From contig JAJRPK010000433.1 of the NCBI GenBank assembly GCA_024280785.1, positions 1 to 5,529 on the forward strand: DNA of 5,529 bases, in the 5' to 3' direction. The DNA comes from Gammaproteobacteria bacterium. GTDB lineage: Bacteria; Pseudomonadota; Gammaproteobacteria; Pseudomonadales; UBA7434. The notes beneath the pieces were generated by a model. That model did no database searches and had not been told where the DNA came from. It was given only the letters and a program-made list of their open reading frames with translations. The translations under genes and the position numbers were made by a program. How positions within the stretch are numbered: position 1 is the first letter of the stretch; each line of letters begins with the position of its first letter. Of this stretch, positions 1-5,175 are shown one piece after another.

Positions 1-159
1 GAAGGTGTGGGGGATTTTATAGATGATATTGGATCTTCTTTTAATTCTTTTTTTGGTAATGATGTTTCATCAAATAACGCCGGTTCTGCAAGTGGTGGTT
101 TTGTTTTGTATCCTAATAAACCTAACACCAATACTATGCAAAGGGTTTATTCAAAATAA
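1..159 (+). CDS. 3' end of a larger gene; candidate variable C-terminus of a polymorphic-toxin-like protein (partial)
   Basis: Frame 1 is open from the first base to TAA at 157-159 and gives the last 52 residues of a protein whose start lies to the left. The segment is rich in Gly, Ser, Asn and Phe and ends with SASGGFVLYP, then KPNTN and a final VYSK. The same tail recurs at the end of the fragment at 1057-1326: 18 of the last 24 residues are identical, so this C-terminus is a conserved module. The stop overlaps the ATG of the next gene (TAATG), implying translational coupling. I recall similar tails on Rhs-type secreted proteins but could not confirm it. A toxin C-terminus followed by its immunity gene would fit the layout. 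Function is otherwise unknown; nothing catalytic is recognisable in this piece. Confidence 0.7.
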   Translation, partial: EGVGDFIDDIGSSFNSFFGNDVSSNNAGSASGGFVLYPNKPNTNTMQRVYSK

Positions 160-512
160 TGAATTTTATTAGAATAAATATTTTGCAGAGGTGGCGAATT
201 TATTTGATTATCATAGCCGTTTCTTTGATGTGCGTCAGTTTTATAGCTGCATTATCTTTTAGTTATGGCGCAATATATTTTGTTCTTTGGTTTTTGATGG
301 TTTATATTTTATTTAGGCTGTATGTCATCTGCCCGACCTGTAAATCAGGTTTGCTTAAAATAATGAGGGGAAACCTTTCAGTCGAGGTTCGTTTTAAAAT
401 CGGAATATCTTTGTTGAAATTTTGGAAAACTTGTCCAAAAAGTTTTGTTCCATGTCCGTACTGTAATGCAAATTTATTTTGTACTGAAATTTCTGATTCA
501 AAATTTGATTAA
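159..512 (+). CDS. small two-helix membrane protein with Cys-Pro-x-Cys zinc-ribbon-like tail; candidate immunity protein
   Basis: This is a 117-residue hypothetical protein. A basic N-terminus (RWR at 11-13) precedes two hydrophobic helices at about residues 14-33 and 37-56. A hydrophilic tail follows with CPTC (58-61), Cys92, CPYC (99-102) and Cys108. By the positive-inside rule both ends should be cytoplasmic, with only a short periplasmic turn. The paired cysteines suggest a zinc ribbon. The ATG overlaps the stop of the upstream gene by one base, and the purine run AAAGGG ends 13 bases upstream, so translation is probably coupled. A tiny membrane protein locked to the end of a putative toxin gene is typical of an immunity protein, here perhaps against an inner-membrane-acting effector. 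That role is inferred from position only. GC is about 30%, well below the housekeeping genes to the right. I do not recognise a named family. Confidence 0.75.
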   Translation: MNFIRINILQRWRIYLIIIAVSLMCVSFIAALSFSYGAIYFVLWFLMVYILFRLYVICPTCKSGLLKIMRGNLSVEVRFKIGISLLKFWKTCPKSFVPCPYCNANLFCTEISDSKFD

Positions 513-526
513 TGTGGTATTAGCTT

Positions 527-910
527 ATGGTTGATATTTCTTCTACGCTTCGGTTAAGAAAATTGATGCTGCTCTTATTCGTATTATTGTTGCCAATGTT
601 AGCTGTGGTATTTTCGGTAACACGTTCAGATATGGTTGTGACTCTAGTCTTTTTCATTTTTACATTCATAATTTTTATTTTGAATATAGTAATTTTTAGC
701 AAAAAATGCCCAAACTGTGGGAAGCTACTTTTTGGTAAACAAAATGGGATCATTGTTTCATGGTATTTATTTGGTAAAACATGCCCAAATTGTGATTATA
801 GATTTTCTCCGGAGACAAAAGTGCCAGTATTAAAAAATCGGTTCGATGGAGAGGAGCAGTCTTCTAGCGACCTTTGGTTAGGAAAACATGATAATAAAAA
901 AGACCCGTAA
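527..910 (+). CDS. second two-helix membrane protein with zinc-ribbon-like tail, same architecture as the gene before it
   Basis: This 127-residue hypothetical protein follows the previous gene after 14 bases on the same strand, so the two are probably cotranscribed. Hydrophobic helices lie at about residues 12-31 and 36-57. CPNC (61-64) and CPNC (86-89) are spaced by 21 residues, a plausible zinc ribbon facing the cytoplasm. The tail from about 95 is charged and ends in HDNKKDP. Organisation matches the 117-residue neighbour: basic N-terminus, two helices, CPxC at about residue 60, then a shared K-T-C-P before the last cysteines. Sequence identity is otherwise low, suggesting ancient paralogues or two family members collected together. 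An in-frame TAG at 521-523 rules out a longer ATG start; the ribosome binding site is weak. A second immunity gene or an accessory membrane protein are both possible; function is unknown. Confidence 0.72.
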   Translation: MVDISSTLRLRKLMLLLFVLLLPMLAVVFSVTRSDMVVTLVFFIFTFIIFILNIVIFSKKCPNCGKLLFGKQNGIIVSWYLFGKTCPNCDYRFSPETKVPVLKNRFDGEEQSSSDLWLGKHDNKKDP

Positions 911-928
911 AACCGGAAAAACGGGGTC
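902..928 (+). other. weak hairpin overlapping the stop codon of the 127-residue gene
   Basis: GACCCGT at 902-908 can pair with ACGGGGTC at 921-928 with one bulged G, leaving a 12-base loop that includes CCGG. The left arm covers the last sense codons of the preceding gene. There is no T-run after the right arm, so it does not qualify as a standard intrinsic terminator. It could be a Rho-related or mRNA-stabilising structure, or chance. Confidence 0.25.
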
Positions 929-960
929 GTAAGGAATAAAGATTAATCTCGAAAACCAAA

Positions 961-1030
961 AGGAACACTCACTTTTAACTTTCGTAAAAACAACAGTTTA
1001 CAATTTTTTAAGATGAAAAGTGAGTGTCCT
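961..1030. repeat. inverted repeat resembling a MITE/REP-type remnant
   Basis: ACACTCACTTTT (965-976) is the exact reverse complement of AAAAGTGAGTGT (1016-1027). Pairing continues after one bulged A with AGG (961-963) against CCT (1028-1030), giving about 15 paired bases around a 39-base AT-rich loop. No reading frame spans it. Short palindromes with GTGAGTGTCC-like arms are, as I remember, common at the ends of IS200-like/RAYT-associated elements in gammaproteobacteria, so a degenerate non-autonomous element is the favoured reading. It sits exactly between the membrane-protein pair and the start-less gene fragment, suggesting a role in the rearrangement that cut that fragment off. The loop is too long and the T-tract missing for a terminator. 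Confidence 0.5.
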
Positions 1031-1052
1031 CGACGCATTTCCTCGACGCATT
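1027..1052. repeat. perfect tandem duplication of a 13-bp unit
   Basis: TCCTCGACGCATT occurs at 1027-1039 and again immediately at 1040-1052, followed by TT. The first copy starts inside the right arm of the inverted repeat at 961-1030. The second ends just before the open frame of the downstream gene fragment begins. This could be a duplication at the edge of a mobile element or the product of replication slippage. Confidence 0.75.
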
Positions 1053-1056
1053 TTAG

Positions 1057-1326
1057 AATGCACGTTCAAACAATATATTGAATGACCTGAGTGGTAATGT
1101 TAGTGCTGGATCTTTTGCGAGAAATGCGCTTGGGGCAACATTTACTAATTTAGATATAAGTCTGTTCGATTCTGTTGAAGCGGCTCCCATCACAAGCTCA
1201 CCAGTATTTCAAAATAGCCCTAGCTTTGATATAAATATCTTTGGTGGTAATTCGGCTAGCGGTGGATTCGTTCTTTATCCAAGCAAGCCAAATACAAATG
1301 TGATAAGGGCTGTATATAAAAAGTGA
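1057..1326 (+). pseudogene. start-less 3' gene fragment sharing the C-terminal tail of the first gene (orphan toxin-tail candidate)
   Basis: The frame is open from just after TAG at 1054-1056 to TGA at 1324-1326 (89 residues). It contains no in-frame ATG; the only candidate near the beginning is TTG at 1078, with no clear ribosome binding site. Coding-like sequence already precedes that TTG. It is best read as a truncated 3' end whose upstream part was lost at the repeat at 961-1052. The C-terminus carries SASGGFVLYP, then KPNTN, VY and a final K, matching the end of the gene at 1-159. A similar F-G-[GN] segment precedes it in both. Most matching codons differ synonymously, so this is not a recent copy. 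No immunity-like gene follows: the next gene is murU. It resembles displaced orphan C-terminal modules of polymorphic toxin loci, by inference. Expression from the TTG as an 82-residue protein cannot be excluded. Confidence 0.6.
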
Positions 1327-1410
1327 TTAAAGTGGCACTTACTTTAAGGAATGTATCTTTATACAATGAAAGTTAACAGGACAGCAATGATGCCAGGCAA
1401 AAAAAAATGA
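1327..1410 (+). promoter_or_regulatory. leader of murU: possible promoter, mini-ORF and A9 tract
   Basis: This 80-base gap marks the junction between the AT-rich island and murU. TACAAT at 1362-1367 is a 5/6 match to a sigma-70 -10 box, but the best -35 at 18-bp spacing (CTTACT, 1338-1343) matches only 3/6, so the promoter call is weak. A good Shine-Dalgarno (AGGA, 1378-1381) lies 5 bases before ATGATG at 1387. That opens a seven-codon frame running through nine As (1399-1407) and stopping at TGA 1408-1410, inside the murU start (ATGA). The frame could couple translation into murU. Confidence 0.3.
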
Positions 1411-2087
1411 CAACACGCAAAGCTATGGTGCTAGCGGCCGGTCGCGGTAAAAGAATGCGACCATTAACCGACAGTTTGCCCAAACCCCTTGTTGAAGTCG
1501 GTGGTAAGCCATTGATTGCCTACCACCTCGAAGGCTTATCGAGGGCGGGAATTACCGATGTCGTGATCAATCATGCGCACTTGGGCGAGCAAATTGAATC
1601 AGCGTTAGGTGATGGCTCGGACTTTGGTGTGACGATTCAGTATTCACCCGAGCCAGAGGGTGGTCTCGAAACGGCGGGAGGTATTTTTAAGGCGTTGGCT
1701 ATGTTGGGTGAAAAACCTTTTGTTGTCGTTAATGCCGATGTTTGGACTAACTATGACTATGCTCGTTTGCTTGACTACGACTTGAGTACAAATCTCGCAC
1801 ATTTAGTGATGGTAAATAACCCTTCGCAACATCCGCACGGCGATTTTTATTTGTCCAATGGCGGTCGATTAGCACTGGAGCCACCGGGGCAGCCTTTGAC
1901 TTATGCGGGGGTCGGACTTTTTTGTGCGTCATTCTTTGATAACTTTAACGGAGGACGTCACCCCTTGTTGCCACTGTTTCAAGCGACGATGCAACAGCAA
2001 CAATTGAGCGGGGAATACTTTGATGGAGATTGGGATGATGTGGGTACTCTTGACCGACTGGAGGCATTACGTGCGCGGGTTGAGTAG
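1407..2087 (+). CDS. murU: N-acetylmuramate alpha-1-phosphate uridylyltransferase (MurU)
   Basis: MurU converts N-acetylmuramate 1-phosphate and UTP to UDP-MurNAc in the cytoplasm. It completes the peptidoglycan-recycling bypass that skips de novo MurA/MurB synthesis and underlies intrinsic fosfomycin tolerance in pseudomonads. The 226-residue length is close to the family's usual ~223. It opens with the nucleotidyltransferase signature LAAGRGKRMRPL (9-20), followed by PKPL (25-28). It then has the EGGLETAGG substrate loop (84-92), NAD (109-111) for metal binding, and DWDDVGT (208-214) near the C-terminus. ATG 1407 puts the signature where the family has it; AGG at 1395-1397 is a spaced ribosome binding site. 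The sugar kinase amgK, usually adjacent, is absent here, and the AT-rich island occupies its expected place. A lipoprotein gene starts one base after the stop. A generic sugar-1-phosphate nucleotidyltransferase is the main alternative. Confidence 0.9.
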   Translation: MTTRKAMVLAAGRGKRMRPLTDSLPKPLVEVGGKPLIAYHLEGLSRAGITDVVINHAHLGEQIESALGDGSDFGVTIQYSPEPEGGLETAGGIFKALAMLGEKPFVVVNADVWTNYDYARLLDYDLSTNLAHLVMVNNPSQHPHGDFYLSNGGRLALEPPGQPLTYAGVGLFCASFFDNFNGGRHPLLPLFQATMQQQQLSGEYFDGDWDDVGTLDRLEALRARVE

Positions 2088-2088
2088 T

Positions 2089-4058
2089 ATGAATAGTAAG
2101 GTAATACTGGCAGGTTGCTTGTCGTTATCATTGTTAGCTTGTAGTGGAGAGAAATCATCATCTGCTATCAGCAGCATTGACTTTGATGGTCCAGTTGCCG
2201 ATTGGCCCACATACGGCGGTGGCTTGGAGGGTCGGCAGTTTTCACCGTTAACTCAAGTGAATCGAGATAACGTTAGCGAGATGAGCGTTGCTTGGGAATA
2301 CCAATTTCCGCCAACCAATAATGTTGAAGTGGATGACTTGCTGTTGCAATTTCAGCTTCAGCCTATCGTAGTAGGAGACGCCTTGTATGCGTGTACTCCG
2401 ACGTCGCGGGTATTTTCGCTTGACGCTAATACCGGTGTTGAGCGTTGGTTTTATGACTATGCTATTCAGGCCAGACCAAGCAAAGGTTACCCGATAAAGT
2501 GTCGCGGTGTCGCTTATTGGTCAGCTCCTGTCGATGAAAAAAAAGAATGTTCTGAACGGATTTTCGTGGCCAATCCGGATGCTCTGTTGATTGCATTGGA
2601 TGCAAAGACGGGTGAGCTCTGCCAAGGTTTTGGCATAGAGGGCAAAGTGTTTTTGTACCAAAACGTTGAAGGTTATGTGGCCGGTGAATACGGTCCCACA
2701 TCGGCACCGATAGTGGTGAATAATATGGTCGTGGTGGGTGCGCGGGTTGATGACAATATTAAACTCAAGTCACCGAGTGGAGTTGTTCGAGCCTACGACG
2801 CAGTTACCGGCGAGTTGCGTTGGGACTGGAACCCTGTTGCTCCTGATGTCGACCCGATGATTACCGATTCGCAGGGGCAAACATTTTATAAAGCGGGGAC
2901 GGTTAATAGCTGGGCGCCTATGTCGGCCGATGAGAGCCGTGGGTTAGTGTATGTGCCGACCGGCAACCCTTCTCCCGACTTGTACGGCGGGCTGCGCAAC
3001 GGCAGCGATTATTACGGGTCATCAGTGGTAGCGTTAGAGGTTGATTCGGGCAAGGTTCGTTGGCATTTTCAAACGGTGCATCACGATGTCTGGGATTACG
3101 ATGTGCCGTCAATACCCGCTCTGTTTCAAATTCCGGGTGTGGGTGACGGTAAATTAGCATTGGCTCAACCCACCAAATTGGGTCATATCTTTTTATTGGA
3201 CCGACTGTCTGGCGAGCCGCTGTATCCGGTAGAAGAACGGGCTGTGCCTCAGGGGGGGTGGAGGGAGAGGAGCTGTCACCGACCCAGCCTTTTCCAACTC
3301 ACCCCACTACCATTCATCCGTTGGACCCTGTCGCTTGGGGCTTTACCCCCTTTGACAAAAAATCGTGTGCCAAAGAAATTGCCAGCTATCGTTGGGATGG
3401 GCTATTTACACCGCCAAGTATTGAGGGCTCTTTACAGTTTCCCGGCAGCTCTGGAGGGATGAACTGGGGCAGCGCCGCCATCGATTCTGAGCGCGGGATT
3501 CTATTAATTAATCAATCGCATATGAGCTGGGTGGTTAAGTTGATCCCGCGGGACGAAATGAAAAATTATGATGCCAGTGAGTATGGTTTTCCCAATCAGC
3601 TTTACCCGATGGAAGGGACGCCCTACGGAGCTTTGCGATTTCCATTGCTATCATCGCTAGGTGCACCTTGCACACAAACACCTTGGGGCAGTATTTCGGC
3701 AGTGGACCTAACTACCGGAGAATTGATGTGGCAACGGCCTTTAGGGACGACTCGAGACTTGGCTCCTTGGCCGCTGTGGCTAAATATCGGAACCCCAAAC
3801 TTTGGCGGTGTGTTAGCTACAGCAGGGGGGATTGTTTTTAGCACGGGGACGACGGACCATTTTCTTCGGGCTTTCGACGTGATGACCGGCGAAGAAGTTG
3901 CCAAGCAAAGAACCGACGGTATTATTTGGGCGACGCCAATGACTTATCGCACATCAGCCAATTTCAGCCAGAAGGTGGTGGTCGCTGTCAGTGCAGGCGG
4001 CTCAGAAGAAGAACGCTATAAGCTGGTTGCCTACCATCTGTCAGCTACGGAAAAGTAG
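2089..4058 (+). CDS. PQQ-dependent dehydrogenase lipoprotein, glucose dehydrogenase (Gcd) family, frameshifted at a G7 run
   Basis: This is a periplasmic quinoprotein that would oxidise an alcohol or aldose using pyrroloquinoline quinone. The first part reads 2089-3258, and the frame as written runs on aberrantly to a stop at 3460-3462. The rest reads from 3258 to TAG at 4056-4058. Joining them with one extra base gives 656 residues with continuous family similarity. ATG 2089 gives a lipoprotein signal with LLAC at 15-18 and Ser at +2, predicting outer-membrane sorting. This replaces the five-helix domain of E. coli Gcd. Landmarks are CRGVAY (138-143), HHDVWDYDVP (331-340), PTK (361-363) and PQGG before the break, then ELSPTQPF, FTPP and ATPMTY after it. 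Asp336 and Lys363 have the 27-residue spacing I recall for Gcd Asp466 and Lys493. The position of Gcd His262 appears to be Pro, so glucose as substrate is uncertain. It starts one base after murU, implying cotranscription, and converges on the next gene across 21 bases. Confidence 0.85.
3252..3258 (+). other. G7 homopolymer at the frame break; fits a -1 slippery heptamer
   Basis: The zero frame reads CAG GGG GGG TGG, so the last G of CAG plus two GGG codons form a G GGG GGG heptamer in the phase needed for -1 tandem slippage. After a -1 slip, or with eight Gs, the next codons are GTG GAG GGA GAG, giving the expected continuation toward LSPTQPF. I see no strong downstream hairpin or pseudoknot. 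Sequencing error, a fixed mutation or slippage-based variation are therefore all open. Confidence 0.7.
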
Positions 4059-4079
4059 TAGTGAGAGTAGCAGTGAATA

Positions 4080-5126
4080 CTAACGAGTAAATTCTGTTTC
4101 CAGCCATTGTCTAATTCTTCGGCTGGCATAGGGAATACCCGCTGCCTCGACCGGCACCTGAATTAAGCGATAATCGTCAGTAAAACCGGCCATTTGAAAG
4201 TGGCGTTTACGTGCAGCTTTTTGTTTCGGAGTCATGGTTTGATCGGCGATATCGAGTAAAGTAATTCGGCTTTCGACCAAGGTTTTAAGTCTCTCGATCG
4301 GCAGGTGGTTTAGGTCGACTCTCCATAACACTAGACCGCTCGTGGAGTCTTTATTATTTATACTGGCGTTTAGTGCTCTGTGCGCGCTGTTATTTTCGGC
4401 AATATATGTCACCGAACGCGCGCCTTTATCGCGTAAAAACCGAGAGCTAATTTCGATGCGCTGGTTTGCCGCTTTATCCAGCGGATTGTCATTGTCTTCG
4501 TCTTCCTCTATCGGTTCATCGGAATCAGAGCTCTCAGCAGAAGGAGTACTACTACTAGAGCTATTCTCATCCGCTGTGTCGGCTGAAGTACTGTTGAGTT
4601 TTGTGGCGCGAGGCAAGAAAATCTTTGGGGCTGGTGTGTCGATAACTACGGGGGGTAAAATGATACTCATGGTAGACCAGCCTCTTTCCGGAAGGTCGAA
4701 GTAAAGTTGACGCATAAGATTATTCTTACTGATTTTGTCGGGGCTGTCCGGTAGCAGAATAATGGCCATTTGAATGGGCCGAATGGCAGGCCGAAACAGA
4801 CTCAGGAAACGTTGGTCATCTTCACCCTGCCAAACCACTTCGTCGCTGTTCAGAGCTTCGTCCAATGCGATCATTTGGTCGAGCTCGGTCGGTAGAGGGC
4901 TACGCCTTGAGTCCACTGCATCATCTTGCGTGTCGGCATCGCCTTCTGCCAGTACTTGTGGCGCCATGGCGAGGGGGCCGATGAGTGCAATGACTAAACT
5001 CAGTGAAATCAGGACCGGTTTTAAGGTGTTCAATAAAGAACGGGCGAAGCCAGAGATAGGAAATACAACAGTGGCGGGAAATTTTTGTCCCAGCGGGTGA
5101 ATTAGTTTGCTATAAGAATGTTGCAT
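4080..5126 (-). CDS. DUF3530 family exported protein (alpha/beta-hydrolase-like fold)
   Basis: This 348-residue protein belongs to DUF3530, whose biochemical role is unknown. The hydrophobic stretch at about 37-54 ends in QVLA (57-60), followed by acidic EGD. That is a plausible signal peptidase I site, so a periplasmic location is expected. A 35-residue lead precedes it, unusually long; TTG at codon 32 (5033-5031) would give a more typical signal peptide, but neither start has a good ribosome binding site. The core has AIILLPDSPD (121-130), PERGWSTMSIILP (146-158), and RITLLDIAD with an Arg/Lys-rich helix (287-309). These match the family's strand and helix pattern. No GxSxG nucleophile elbow is present anywhere; the region where it would fall reads AENNSAHR (243-250), so hydrolase activity is doubtful. 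An acidic, Ser-rich linker (about 178-216) splits the domain. It is convergent with the dehydrogenase and divergent from rpe, a neighbour I recall for this family in pseudomonads. Confidence 0.8.
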   Translation of the reverse strand: MQHSYSKLIHPLGQKFPATVVFPISGFARSLLNTLKPVLISLSLVIALIGPLAMAPQVLAEGDADTQDDAVDSRRSPLPTELDQMIALDEALNSDEVVWQGEDDQRFLSLFRPAIRPIQMAIILLPDSPDKISKNNLMRQLYFDLPERGWSTMSIILPPVVIDTPAPKIFLPRATKLNSTSADTADENSSSSSTPSAESSDSDEPIEEDEDNDNPLDKAANQRIEISSRFLRDKGARSVTYIAENNSAHRALNASINNKDSTSGLVLWRVDLNHLPIERLKTLVESRITLLDIADQTMTPKQKAARKRHFQMAGFTDDYRLIQVPVEAAGIPYASRRIRQWLETEFTR

Positions 5127-5175
5127 AGTTGAGTAAAATCTCGTTTTTAGTAATCAGCGCTAACAGGCAGACAGT
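5127..5175. promoter_or_regulatory. 49-bp divergent intergenic region between the DUF3530 gene and rpe
   Basis: Both divergent genes must be promoted from here or from within each other's 5' ends. I find no good -35/-10 pair on either strand. TATAAG at 5111-5116 is a 5/6 -10 match on the plus strand but lies inside the DUF3530 reading frame and lacks a -35. CAGG at 5164-5167, eight bases before the rpe ATG, is its likely ribosome binding site. Confidence 0.3.

Noticed and set aside
520..753. 77-codon open frame on the minus strand
   Set aside because: It lies entirely opposite the 127-residue membrane protein gene, has no ribosome binding site, and its composition mirrors the AT-rich complementary strand.
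961..1030. Inverted repeat as an intrinsic transcription terminator
   Set aside because: The loop is 39 bases and no T-run follows the right arm, so it does not fit a Rho-independent terminator.
1333..1350. Sigma-54-like TGGCAC preceding murU
   Set aside because: The -24 half matches, but the -12 position reads TTAAG with no GC dinucleotide, which is essential for sigma-54 promoters.
2020..2088. Upstream extension of the dehydrogenase frame to ATG 2020 inside murU
   Set aside because: It would add 23 residues in front of a textbook lipoprotein signal. ATG 2089 gives the correct signal length and sits directly after the murU stop.
1747..3904. Minus-strand open frames within murU and the dehydrogenase (1747-1932, 1979-2161, 2462-2707, 2918-3160, 3623-3904)
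   Set aside because: All are shadows of well-supported plus-strand coding regions with recognisable domains, and none has its own start signals.
4059..4079. Bidirectional terminator between the convergent dehydrogenase and DUF3530 genes
   Set aside because: The 21-base gap shows repeated AGTAG/GTGA-like triplets but no self-complementary stem.
4342..5100. Two plus-strand open frames (4342-4704 and 4774-5100) opposite the DUF3530 gene
   Set aside because: Their Ser/Leu-rich translations are antisense reflections of the DUF3530 coding sequence, including its acidic Ser-rich linker. The minus-strand frame is longer and family-like.
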